In this document: in pieces, positions 23,676-33,700 of the stretch
Numbering within the stretch: the first letter of the stretch is position 1
Layout: each line of letters begins with the position of its first letter
NCBI RefSeq assembly: GCF_000308635.1
Contig: NZ_BAGD01000277.1
Location: 1-64,000 of the forward strand
Direction: 5' to 3'
DNA from: Nocardia otitidiscaviarum NBRC 14405
GTDB taxonomy: Bacteria; Actinomycetota; Actinomycetes; Mycobacteriales; Mycobacteriaceae
DNA length: 64,000 nucleotides
Program-made: the position numbers and the translations under genes
The notes under the pieces: model-generated
The model's input: only the letters and a program-made list of their open reading frames with translations
Database searches by the model: none
What the model was told of the DNA's origin: nothing

Positions 23676-24743
23676 TCAGCTCCTCCCCGGCAGCAGTTCG
23701 TCGATCCGCACGGCGGGCGCGGGCTCCCGCCGCACCGGCAGCGGGTAGCCGAGTCCGCGGGTGAGCTCCGACCACAGCCGCGACAGCGTCAGGTGGTACT
23801 GCCCGGCCGCGAGTGGGTCGACGCCGTCGGCGATGGCCTGCCGCATGGTCAGCAGCGAATGTCGCACTCCGTCCGGCCACACCTGGTCGAAGACGTCCCG
23901 TACGCCGGGCGCGGTGGACGGCCCCAGGCACGCCACCGTCGGGGTGGCGTCCACTCCGTCGAGGGCGAAGGTGCCGTCGTCCTTGGGCACGTGGACGGCG
24001 GGACACCACAGCACCGGCCCGTGGGTGCTGGCCAGCACCAGGGTGCCCGCCTCGGTGCCGAGGGTGACCTGGTGCCGCAGATGGGTGGGATGGTCGAGGT
24101 CATCGGGTACGACCTGGTTGTTCACCCGCAGGGTGACCGGCACCCCCGCGATGACCGCGTTGACGCAGCGGTCGGTGAACGCCGCCCGGGCCAGGCCGTG
24201 CAGTCGTTGCGAGATCTCCGACGGTTCCAGCGCCCACGGGCTCAGTCCGCCCAGGGTCTGCCCGATGATGTCGAGCAGATCGTAGGACACCTGGACCGCG
24301 CAGCTGGCGTCCACGAAGGTCGCCGGGTGGGTGCGCAGCAGCCGGTGCGCCGCGTCCAGGAACCGGCGCACCGGCTCCAGATGCACGTAGAAGGTGTTGA
24401 CGCCGAACATGACTCGTCGCCGCGCGGCGACCCGCAGGCAGTCGGCGAGTTCGTCGGCGCGCACCGGATGTTCGAGCAGTACCGGGATGTCGCGAGCCAG
24501 GAACGCCTGGGCGAGCTCGGCTCCGGGGCCGCCGCCGACGCCGCTGGGCACCACCACACAGGCCAGATCCACACCGTCGGGGACCTGGTCGGGCGCGGTG
24601 TGGAGCGGCACCCCGTACTCCCGCGCGCAGGCGCGGGAACGTTCGCCGCCCCGGGCGAGAATGCCGGTGAGCTGGAACGGTTCTCGTTCCAGGGCGCGCA
24701 GGTACACCCGGCCGAAGCCGGTACCGCACACGAGGACTTTCAC
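23676..24743 (-). CDS. Thiazolinyl imide reductase (Irp3/YbtU/PchG-like)
   Basis: The protein is 355 aa from GTG 24743, overlapping the previous stop (GTGA). The N-terminal Rossmann motif is VLVCGTGFGRVYLRAL; family segments include EYGVPLHTAPDQVPDG, VLLEHPVRADEL and FGVNTFYVHLEPV. The family reduces a carrier-bound thiazoline to thiazolidine with NADPH in yersiniabactin and pyochelin pathways. Its presence supports that at least one of three heterocycles is reduced, which also fits the embedded methyltransferase in NRPS2. Confidence 0.85.
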   Translation of the reverse strand: MKVLVCGTGFGRVYLRALEREPFQLTGILARGGERSRACAREYGVPLHTAPDQVPDGVDLACVVVPSGVGGGPGAELAQAFLARDIPVLLEHPVRADELADCLRVAARRRVMFGVNTFYVHLEPVRRFLDAAHRLLRTHPATFVDASCAVQVSYDLLDIIGQTLGGLSPWALEPSEISQRLHGLARAAFTDRCVNAVIAGVPVTLRVNNQVVPDDLDHPTHLRHQVTLGTEAGTLVLASTHGPVLWCPAVHVPKDDGTFALDGVDATPTVACLGPSTAPGVRDVFDQVWPDGVRHSLLTMRQAIADGVDPLAAGQYHLTLSRLWSELTRGLGYPLPVRREPAPAVRIDELLPGRS

Positions 24744-25690
24744 AGTATTCCTTCCTCGCCGAGCAATGGCGGAATCACCCGGAGCGGGTCGAGCACATCG
24801 TCGGCGCTGTGGCTGCCGGGCGGGATCTCGCCGTGCAGGACGGCGAGGGCGGTGGTGGCCGCGATGGTGGCGGTGAGGTCGGGTCCGGCGCGCAGCCGCG
24901 CGCGGTGGACCGTGCCGTCCACATCGGTCAATTCCGCTGCGATGACCAGATATTCGGTTCGGCCCCCGGTATCCGCGGCGGCGGCCGCCAAGAGCTGTTC
25001 GACCGTCGGCGCACCGCCGCGCAGCAGCCGCCGCACGCAATCGCCGTCGAAGCGGGTGCTCCATTCGGAACCGGTGAGCCCCAGCGCCCGGTCGACGCGG
25101 GCCGCCTGGTCCCGCCATCCGTCGGTGGTCGCGAGGAACTCCCGTGCCGCCGCGGGGGTGAACCGGTACAGCCCGCCCGCGGTCACCGACAGCCGCGCGG
25201 GCCGCACCCCGCGGTCGGCGGCCAGGTAGCGCGGCAGCAGTCCGGCCGCCCCGGGCATGGCACCGGCGTCGTAGACGGCGATCCGTTCGTCCCGGCCCGG
25301 GTCTGCTGGACCACCGGGCCGTGAAACCGGACCAACGAGTCGTGCAACCGGATCGCCGGGTCGTGTAGCCGGATCGCTGGGCCGTGCGGCCAGGTCGCCG
25401 GGCCGTGCAACCGGATCGCCGGGCCGCGCAGCCGGATCACCGGGCCGCGCAGCCAAGTCGCCGGGCCGCGCGGCCGGGTCGACGTAATCGGCTCCGGCAC
25501 TGTGTATCCGGCCCGCGACGGGCACGCCGGTGCAGTTCACGACCACCGCGCAGCCGGTGGCCCAGTGCCGCAGGTCGGCGAAGTCCGCGCGGGTGCCCGG
25601 CCGCACGGCGTGACCGGAGAGCATACCGAGCAGGGCCGACCCGACGGCTCCGGTCGCGCCGAGCACTCCGATGACGGGACCGGCCGTCAC
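24740..25690 (-). CDS. Saccharopine-dehydrogenase-like NAD(P)-binding protein with repeat insertion
   Basis: The protein is 316 aa from GTG 25690, overlapping the NRPS2 stop. The N-terminal Rossmann motif is VIGVLGATGAVGSALLGML, followed by CAVVVNCTGVPVAGRIHSAGADYVD. The loop after this is expanded by tandem 7-residue (A)RPGDxAA repeats (~70-130). Then a C-terminal domain resumes with MPGAAGLLPRYLAAD. Similar Rossmann proteins lie beside NRPS genes in other aryl-thiazoline clusters, but their reaction is not settled. The repeat probably forms a flexible surface loop. Confidence 0.65.
   Translation of the reverse strand: MTAGPVIGVLGATGAVGSALLGMLSGHAVRPGTRADFADLRHWATGCAVVVNCTGVPVAGRIHSAGADYVDPAARPGDLAARPGDPAARPGDPVARPGDLAARPSDPATRPGDPVARLVGPVSRPGGPADPGRDERIAVYDAGAMPGAAGLLPRYLAADRGVRPARLSVTAGGLYRFTPAAAREFLATTDGWRDQAARVDRALGLTGSEWSTRFDGDCVRRLLRGGAPTVEQLLAAAAADTGGRTEYLVIAAELTDVDGTVHRARLRAGPDLTATIAATTALAVLHGEIPPGSHSADDVLDPLRVIPPLLGEEGIL
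25311..25478. repeat. Eight 21-bp tandem repeats inside dehydrogenase gene
   Basis: Eight in-frame units follow the theme TCGCCGGGCCGCGCAGCCGGA (one per 21 bases) with 1-8 differences each. They encode a 7-aa Pro-Gly-Asp-Pro-x-Ala-Arg repeat. The central and right-hand copies are most alike, as expected for recent slippage or unequal exchange. Confidence 0.85.
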
Positions 25691-28600
25691 AGCCGCGCGG
25701 TGAGGTCGTGGGCCAGGCAGGTGAAGTGGTTGCCGGGAATCTCGACGATATCGAGCCGACCAAGGCACACCGTCGACCAGTAGTCGGTGAGGTCGCCGGA
25801 CATGCCGGAGACCAACCGCATTCCCTCGCGCGGTCGCAGCAGGGTGATGTCACCGGCGTACAGCGGCGGCGCGTGCCGACTGGCCGCCTGGAAGCTGTTG
25901 CGGAACACCGCGAATTGGTGCGGGTCGGTGGTGATCCGCGCGATCCGCTCCTCCGGTGACAATTCCGCGAGGCGGCCGAAGTCGAGTGATCCGGCGGGTA
26001 TCCGGCCCGGGGTGGCGGCCAGGATGTCGGCCAGGGCGCGACCCAGTTCCTCGGTGTCGCCCGGATATCCCAGTGTCGCGGGGTCGGCTCCGAGCGCCTG
26101 CGCGAAGGTGCCCTCCAGCACCATGGGCTCCTCCACCTCGAATTCCGGTGGGTAGCTGCTGATCACGGTGAGTCGGTCCACGCTGCCGCCGCGTTCGGTG
26201 AAGGTCCGGGCCACCTCAGTGGCGAGCAGGCCGCCCAGGCAGTAGCCGACCAGGCGAATGGTGGTGTGCCCGGCCGCGAGCAGCGCGTCGGCGTAATCCG
26301 CGGCGAGGCGGTCGATGAGGACCTCCGGGGCGATCTCGGCGAAGGCGCGGGGGTCGGGCACCGCCAGGCCGAGCACCCGCCGGGTCGCCGACAGGCGCGC
26401 GGCCAGTCGCTGATAGGGGGCCATGGTCCCCAACCCCTCGTGCACCAGGACGATGACCGGGTGCGGATCGCTGGGCGGGCCGCCCAGGTCCACCAGCGGC
26501 GTCGCGGGAGCGGCGGATTCGGGGTCACCGGCCGCGCGCAGGTGACCGGCCAGGTCGGCGAGGGTGGGCTGATGGAGCAGTTGGCGCAGGATGCTGTCGA
26601 AGTAGAGCGGGTGCGCGAGGGTCACCTCCTGCTGTACCCGGCCCGCGATCTGGCTCAGCATGACCGAATCCGCGCCGAGCCCGAACAGATTGGCGGTGCG
26701 TGGAATATGGCGGCGGCGCACCACGTCCGCGATGATGCCCGCGAGTTGGCGCTCGAGCTCGTCGCGGGGTTCGTCGTCCGTTCCGGTCGCCCGATCCGCC
26801 GCGGCGGTGCGGGTATCGGCCAGCGCCGCCAGGGCGCGCCGGTCCACCTTGCCGTTGTCGGTGAGCGGCAGTGCGGGCAGGGTTTCGATCACGGCGGGAA
26901 CCATGTAGTCGGGCAGGGTGGCACGCAGCCGGTCGGTGATCGAGGGTCCGGCGACGAAGACGTGCTGCCCCAGCGGTTCCAGGGGGTGTCCCGGTTCCGG
27001 CAGGCAGGTCACCTGTCCGAACGGCTCGAGTTCGGACAGCCATTCCTCGCGGGTCAGGAAGGTGCGCCCGGTGTCGGCGCGCTGGTCCTCCGGCGCGGTC
27101 ATCATGAATGCCTGCGAGGCCAGCACCTCGTGGTGTTCCCGGGTGGGCTCGGTGATCACCAGGGTGCCGCCGGGTGCGAGGAGATCGCGCAGCCAGCCCA
27201 GGGTGCGGCCGGTGTGCCGGGCGTTGTTGAGCACGCCCGCGCACAGGATGAGGTCGAAGGACTCCGGTGCGAAGCCCTGTTCGCGGGGCGGGACGTCGAT
27301 GTCGTAGCGGGCGAAGGTCAATCCGGGAAAGCGGGCGCGTCCGTGCTCGAGCAGGTACGGCGACACATCGGTGTAGACGTAGTCGCGGGTCGGCGCGTAT
27401 CCGGCGGCGAGCACCTCCGCCGTCGTCGCGCCCACTCCCGCACCGACCTCGAGCACCCGGCGCGGTGCACGCCCCCGCACCGCCTCGGCCGCGACGGCAT
27501 TGAGGTACCGGGTCATGATGTTGGTCCGGTAGGCGGCCTCGGCCACCGCCATCCCCCCGTCGGGGAACATGAGCGTCATGGGATCCAGCTCACCGCGCAG
27601 CACCTCGGGCATGGACTGCGCGCAGGTGTGCAGATAGTCGATCAGCCGCTCGTCACACAGGTCCGGCACGGCCAGTTCCCGCACCCGCTCCCAGACATCG
27701 GTCGCGCCGCGATCGGCCGAGGCAGCGGCGGCGGTGCGGGCGTCGGTAGGTTCAGGGGACGGGTTGTCCCGCAGCACGTTTCGCCAGCGGCGCAGCAGTT
27801 CACGATGGCGGGGGGCGACCTCGTGATCGGCCACCGCGTCGACGGCGGCGCGGGCGTCGGCCAGGACGGCCGCGTCCAGCGCGTGCGCGAAGTCGGCGAT
27901 TCGCTCGGCCTCGACGTCTCCCGATGGCGCACCGGCGGTGGGCTTTCGCAGGACCTCGGCACCGGCCTGGTGCAGCGCGGACTCGGTGAAGGCCACCAGC
28001 CGCCGCGCGGTGCCCGCACCCTGGACCACCACTGCCGCCGCCGCGACCTCCGGGTGCGCCGCCAGGGCCGCCTCGACCTCAGCCAACTCGATGCGGTGGC
28101 CGCGCACCTTCACCTGATTGTCGGCGCGGCCGAGGAATTCGATGGTCCCGTCGGGCAGATAGCGCCCGAGATCGCCGGTGCGGTACCAACCGTCGCCGAA
28201 CTTCCGTTCGGTCAGCGCGGCATCATCACGGTACCCGAGCGCCACTCCCGCGCCGCCGATCCACAACTCACCCGGCACCCAGTCCGGACAGTCCCGGCCG
28301 AGCGCGTCGACAATGCGGAAACGCTGATTGGCCAAGGGTTTTCCATAGGGCACACTGGTCGCCCCCGGGGCCAGCTCCTCGATCTCGTGGCCGATGGACC
28401 AGATCGACGCCTCCGTCGCGCCGCCCAGGCTGATCAGCCGCGCCTTCGGCAGCCGCTCCCGCAGCTGCGCGGGCAGTGCCACCGGGATCCAGTCGCCGGA
28501 CAGCAGCGCCACCCGCACCGAGGGCGCGTCGCCGGGCAGGTAGTCGGCGAGCATCTGCGCCTGGGCCGGAACGGAATTCCAGATGGTCACGCCGTGACCG

Positions 28601-30747
28601 GTGATGAGTTCGGCCCAGTGCGACGGATCGGCGCGCCGGTCCGGATCGGGCAGGACGAGGCAGCCGCCCGCGCCCAGTACGCCGAAGATGTCGTACACGG
28701 ACAGGTCGAATCCGAGCTGGGCCAGCCCCAGCACCCGGTCGTGCTCGGTGACCTCGAATCGGGAGTTGATGTCCTCGAGGGTGTTGCGCGCGGCCGCGTG
28801 CGAGATCATCACACCCTTCGGGGTGCCGGTGGACCCGGAGGTGTAGATCACGTACGCGAGCGCGTCCGGGTCGATTCCGGGCGACGGCGGTTCGGCGACA
28901 TCCGCGCCGGTCTCCGGGATCTCGGTGAGCACGTGGTCGATTCCGTCGAGCATGGCGGCGCGGCGCGGGGCGGGCTGATTGGTGTCGACCGGAACGTACG
29001 CGGCCCCGGCGAGCACGACGCCCAGCACCGCGGCGATCTGGTCGAGGCCCTTGTCCATGGTGACGGCCACCAGATCGCCCGGCCGCACCTCGGCGCGCAG
29101 CGACGCGGCGACTCGCCGGGCGCGCGTGAGCAGTTCGGCGTGGCTGAGCACCCGGCCCCCGGCGATGACGGCCGGGCGCTCGCCGTGGCGGCGCGCCGCC
29201 GCGAGCCAGGGTTCGTGCAGCAGGCCGGTGGGCAGGTCGGCGCGAGTGTCGTTGACCGCCTGCCGGATTCGCTCCTGATCGGCGGGCGGCGGATACGGCG
29301 GGTCGATGTCGGCGGGTCCGGTCAGCAGTGCCGCGAACATGTCGAACGCGGCCTCGGCGAGTCCGTCCGGGAACACCCCCTCGCGGACATCCCAGCTGAC
29401 GAGCATGGTGTCGTCCTGCTCCACGGCCTGGCAGTCGATCCACACCTGCGGGGTCTGGCTGATGCCGTACCGCACCTCGGTACCGCCACCCAGCACACCG
29501 GTGAAGACCACCGGCACGAGTGCCCGCCCGCTGTCGGTTGCGTCGCTGGCCGCCCGGCGGCCGAGTTCGCGCAGCACCTCCACCCCGGAGTAGAGCCGGT
29601 GGTCGATATCGGCCAGCAGCCGGGCGCCCAGTCGGCGCGCTCGTTCGACCAGCGGCACCGGCTCGGTGAGATCGACCTCCAGCAGGTTGACCGACGTGAA
29701 GTCGCCGACCAGGGCGCAGACCTGCTCGTGCAGGGCGAGCCGGTTCTGCAACGGCATATTGATGGTGAACCGTTGGTTGCGGCTCCACCGTCCGATGGCT
29801 TCGGCGTACGCGGCGAGCACCAGGGCCGAGGTGGTGACGCCGTGCGCGGCCGCGCTGTCGCGAACCGTGGGGATTCGCCGCTGGAGCCGGTGGAAGCGGA
29901 CGGAGGACTCGGATCCTCCACCATCGGCGGCCAGCGGCAGTTCCGGGGCGGGCGGCAGGTCGGCGAGCCGGTCCAGCCAGTAGTCGCGGTGCTCGGCGTA
30001 GTCGGGACCGTCCCGCAGGGCGCGCTGGGCGAGTACGTAGTCGCGGAACGAGATGTCGATCGGCGGCAGCGTCTCACCGCGCAACAGGGCCAGCAGTTCG
30101 CCCACCAGCAGTTGCACACTCGCGAAATCGGCGATGAGCAGATCCACCGAGATGTGCAGCAGCCAGCCCGGGGTTAGGCACAGCGTGTGCAGCGGCCAGT
30201 GCGCGGCGTCGTAGCGGGCGTGGCTCAGTTCGGCGCGCACCCGTTCCGCCGAGTCGTCGCGGCGCACCCGCACCGGCGGCACCTCGGGCAGGACCCGCTG
30301 GGTTCCGGTGGTCGGGTCGACGACCGCGCGCAGCATGTCGTGGCGGCCGATGAGTTCGGCCCAGGCCGCCTGGACCGCCTCCGGATCCACGTCGCCGAGC
30401 CAGACCTCGAGATAACCGTGGCAGGAGACGCCGCCGTATTCGAACGCGTCCGTCTGGCCGAGCAGGTAGGCCGACTGCACATCGGTGAGCGGGAACGGTT
30501 CGAAGCGCTGCTCCGGCGCGGGTGTCAGGGTGCGCTGCGCGGACAGCAGGGCGATGACCTCGTCGCGGTGCCGTTTCAACGTCTGCTTGTCCGCGTCGGT
30601 GAAGACTCCGGTCGGGGCGCGGTAGCGCAGTGCGCCCTCCTCGGTCCACAATTCGATGCCGAGGCGGCGTAGGCGCGCGATCAGCTGGGCCGGATCGGCG
30701 TCGGCCGCGGCGGTATCGGCGGGACGGGTGTCGGTTGGGCTGTTCAC
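25687..30747 (-). CDS. NRPS2: Cy-A(MT)-PCP-TE, PchF-like termination module
   Basis: The protein is 1686 aa from GTG 30747, overlapping the NRPS1 stop and preceded by GGGGAG. Order: TubC-like docking segment (~15-70); cyclisation domain (~85-500) with DLLIADFAS replacing the condensation HHxxxDG; adenylation domain with TSGSTGTPKG (~639); embedded SAM methyltransferase with intact VLEVGAGVGATT (~1100); carrier protein GLGADSV (~1359); thioesterase (~1420-1680). The specificity residues read DLYNLSLIWK, the canonical cysteine code. The methyltransferase parallels the N-methylating domain of PchF. The thioesterase nucleophile motif reads GYCLGG, with Cys where Ser is usual. Confidence 0.93.
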   Translation of the reverse strand: MNSPTDTRPADTAAADADPAQLIARLRRLGIELWTEEGALRYRAPTGVFTDADKQTLKRHRDEVIALLSAQRTLTPAPEQRFEPFPLTDVQSAYLLGQTDAFEYGGVSCHGYLEVWLGDVDPEAVQAAWAELIGRHDMLRAVVDPTTGTQRVLPEVPPVRVRRDDSAERVRAELSHARYDAAHWPLHTLCLTPGWLLHISVDLLIADFASVQLLVGELLALLRGETLPPIDISFRDYVLAQRALRDGPDYAEHRDYWLDRLADLPPAPELPLAADGGGSESSVRFHRLQRRIPTVRDSAAAHGVTTSALVLAAYAEAIGRWSRNQRFTINMPLQNRLALHEQVCALVGDFTSVNLLEVDLTEPVPLVERARRLGARLLADIDHRLYSGVEVLRELGRRAASDATDSGRALVPVVFTGVLGGGTEVRYGISQTPQVWIDCQAVEQDDTMLVSWDVREGVFPDGLAEAAFDMFAALLTGPADIDPPYPPPADQERIRQAVNDTRADLPTGLLHEPWLAAARRHGERPAVIAGGRVLSHAELLTRARRVAASLRAEVRPGDLVAVTMDKGLDQIAAVLGVVLAGAAYVPVDTNQPAPRRAAMLDGIDHVLTEIPETGADVAEPPSPGIDPDALAYVIYTSGSTGTPKGVMISHAAARNTLEDINSRFEVTEHDRVLGLAQLGFDLSVYDIFGVLGAGGCLVLPDPDRRADPSHWAELITGHGVTIWNSVPAQAQMLADYLPGDAPSVRVALLSGDWIPVALPAQLRERLPKARLISLGGATEASIWSIGHEIEELAPGATSVPYGKPLANQRFRIVDALGRDCPDWVPGELWIGGAGVALGYRDDAALTERKFGDGWYRTGDLGRYLPDGTIEFLGRADNQVKVRGHRIELAEVEAALAAHPEVAAAAVVVQGAGTARRLVAFTESALHQAGAEVLRKPTAGAPSGDVEAERIADFAHALDAAVLADARAAVDAVADHEVAPRHRELLRRWRNVLRDNPSPEPTDARTAAAASADRGATDVWERVRELAVPDLCDERLIDYLHTCAQSMPEVLRGELDPMTLMFPDGGMAVAEAAYRTNIMTRYLNAVAAEAVRGRAPRRVLEVGAGVGATTAEVLAAGYAPTRDYVYTDVSPYLLEHGRARFPGLTFARYDIDVPPREQGFAPESFDLILCAGVLNNARHTGRTLGWLRDLLAPGGTLVITEPTREHHEVLASQAFMMTAPEDQRADTGRTFLTREEWLSELEPFGQVTCLPEPGHPLEPLGQHVFVAGPSITDRLRATLPDYMVPAVIETLPALPLTDNGKVDRRALAALADTRTAAADRATGTDDEPRDELERQLAGIIADVVRRRHIPRTANLFGLGADSVMLSQIAGRVQQEVTLAHPLYFDSILRQLLHQPTLADLAGHLRAAGDPESAAPATPLVDLGGPPSDPHPVIVLVHEGLGTMAPYQRLAARLSATRRVLGLAVPDPRAFAEIAPEVLIDRLAADYADALLAAGHTTIRLVGYCLGGLLATEVARTFTERGGSVDRLTVISSYPPEFEVEEPMVLEGTFAQALGADPATLGYPGDTEELGRALADILAATPGRIPAGSLDFGRLAELSPEERIARITTDPHQFAVFRNSFQAASRHAPPLYAGDITLLRPREGMRLVSGMSGDLTDYWSTVCLGRLDIVEIPGNHFTCLAHDLTARL

Positions 30748-33700
30748 AGCTCCCCTTCCTCGATTCGCCGGGTGTCGATGAACCCCGCGAGGTCGGCAAT
30801 GGTCGGCGCGGAGAACACTTCGCGCAGGGTCAGTCGAATGCCGTGCTCTCGGCGCAGGCGTTCGGTGAGGCGGGTGACGATGAGGCTGTCGCAGCCGAGT
30901 GCGAAGAAGTTGTCGTCGCGGCCCGGTGTCACCCGCAGCAGTTCGCCGAGCAGGGCGGCGAGCAGTGTCTCGGTGGGGCCGGTCGGCGGCTCCACGGTGA
31001 TCTCGTGATCGAAGTCCGCGAGCGCCCGCCGGTCGACCTTGCCGTTGGCGGTCAGCGGCAGCGCGTCCAACACCACGAGCGCGTGCGGCACCGCGTACGC
31101 CGGCAGCAGACCGCGCAGATGTTCGCGCAGCGCATCGGTGTCCGGCGCCGGGCCGTCGGGGTGCGGTACGACGAATCCGGCCAATCGCCGCCGCGTCCGC
31201 GCACCCGTCGCCACGGCGACACCGTCGGCGACGCCGGGGTACGACGCCAAGGCCGATTCGATCTCGCCGAGTTCGATGCGGTGACCACGGATCTTGACCT
31301 GGTGGTCGGTGCGGCCGAGGAATTCGAGGGTGCCGTCGGCCCAGAACCGGCCCCGGTCCCCCGTCCGGTACCAGCGCACGCCGTCGTGCGGGACGAACTT
31401 CGCGGCGGTCAGCTCCGGGTCGCCCCGGTAGCCGCGCGCCACACCCGCCCCGCCGATCCACAGTTCGCCCGCGACCCAGTCCGGGCAGTCGCGGCCGAGG
31501 TCGTCCACGACGCGATAGCGCTGTCCGCGCAGCGCGTGACCGTAGGGGATCGACGTCCAGTGCTCCGGAACCTCGTGCACCTCACACGCATTCGACCAGA
31601 TGGCGGCCTCGGTCGCGCCACCGAGGGCGACGAATCGGCAGTCTGGTGCGACGGCGTGCAGCCGGGCGGGTGAGTCCAGGTTCACCCAGTCGCCGGACAC
31701 CAGTACCAGCCGCAGCGGCAGCGTCGCCGTGTCGGTGGCGGCCAGCAGCATGTCCAGCAGGGTCGGGACGGTGTTCCACACGGTGACGCGGTGCTCGCTC
31801 ACCAGCCGCGACCAGGCCCGTGCGTCGCGGCGCGCGTCCTCGTCGATCAGCACCAGTGTGCCGCCGACCGACAGCAGACCGAAGATGTCGTACACCGACA
31901 GGTCGAAATCGAGTGCGGAGACGGCGAGTGCGCGGTCGCGGGAATCCACGCCGTAGCGTTCGTTGATATCGGTGACGGTGTTGTACGCGGCGGCGTGGGT
32001 GATCTCCACGCCCTTCGGCTCCCCCGTCGAACCGGAGGTGTAGATAACGTAGGCCAGCGCGTCGGGTGCGGTCGGCACCGGTGCCGCCGCGGGCGCGGGG
32101 GCGAGGAACCGTTCGATATCGTCGATCACGATATCGGCACCGGCGGCGGCGAGCACCCGCTCCCGTCGCGCCGCGGGCTGGTCGACGCCGATCGGCAGGT
32201 AGGCCGAACCGGCCGCGAGAACACCGAGTACCGCGGCGATCTGGTCGGGGCCCTTCGGCAGCGATATGGCGATCACCCGGTGCGGCGGCAGCGTCGCGGC
32301 GATGCGCAGGGCGCGGTCGGTCAGCTCGCCATAGGTGACCTCGCCGCCCTCGTGGACGAGCGCCACCGCGTCCGGCCGCTGCCCGAAACAGGCTTCGTGC
32401 AGCAGGCCGTGCCGTGCTCGTCCGGGTCCGATGCCGCGATCGGGCGCGACGCGCGGTGCCGAGACCGTGGTCGCGGCCCGGTCGCCCAGCCCCCGCACCA
32501 GCTCTTCGAACGCCTGGAACAGCGCGGGCACCGTTCCCTCGCAGAACAGTTCGTCCACCGAGTCGAGGGCGTAGGCCAGGCCGCCGTCCGCCTCGTGCAC
32601 CTGGAGGTCCATCCAGACCTGCGGCGTCTGCGAGATCGCCCACACCTTCTCACCGAAGCCCGAGGGGTCCAGTGACAGCCCGTCCTCGGCCACCCCGAGC
32701 GCACTGGTGAACACGACCGGGAAACCGACCTGTTCACCGTGATGACGGGCGAGTTCACGCAGCACCCACATGGATGAGACGTCGCGATGGTCGAGATCGG
32801 ACCACATGCGCTCGTGCAGCCGCCGGGCGGATTCGAGAATCGTGGTTGCGCTGCGGAATTCGGTGAACAGCAGGGAGGTGAAATCGCCCAGCACCCGATT
32901 GATGTGCGGGTGCGCCGCCACGCGGTCGAACAGGGTGACATTGACGGTGATGTCGGGACGGCCCGACCATCGGGCCAGCACCTCGCCGTAGCAGGCGAGC
33001 AGCAGCGTCGTCGGGGTGAGACCCTCCGCGCGGGCCGTGCGTCGCAGCCTGTCCCACGCGCCGGCCGACAGCCGCCCGGAGCGGCGCACGAAGCGCGGCA
33101 CGCCCACGGTGGCCGGATCCACCCGCAGCGGCGGGCTCGGTGCGGGCGGCAGTTGGGGAATCCGGTCCAGCCAGTACCGGCGGGACTCCTCCCCCGCCGC
33201 GGGCTGGATCTGGATCATGTAGTCGCGGAAGGAGACCTCGATCGGCGCGAGTTCGACGTCCGGATTCCGGTAGAGCAGATCCAGTTCGGAGAACAGGATC
33301 ATCATGCTCAGCCCGTCCAGCACGATATTGTCCAGGCTGATGCCGACGCGGCCGTCGGAGCCCAGTCGCACGTCGAACAGCGGCCAGGTGTGCGGATCGA
33401 GCACCTGATGGGACATGAGTGCGCGAATATCGCCGTCCGCCCGCCGCATTCGCCACTCCGGCAGGTCGGCGACCCGCAGGATCCGCTGATTGCCGTCGGC
33501 GTCGAAGACCGCCCGCAGCATCTCGTGGCGGGCGATCAGCGTCCGCCACGCCCGTTCGAAACGCTCCGGATCCAGGTCGGGGCAGTCGAATTCGCTGTAG
33601 TAGTGGGTGCCGACACCGCCGAGGGCCGCTCCGCTGCCGCGCCCGATCCAGTACGCGCGCTGGATATCGGAGGCGGGGAACGGTTCGTACCGCGCCGCCA

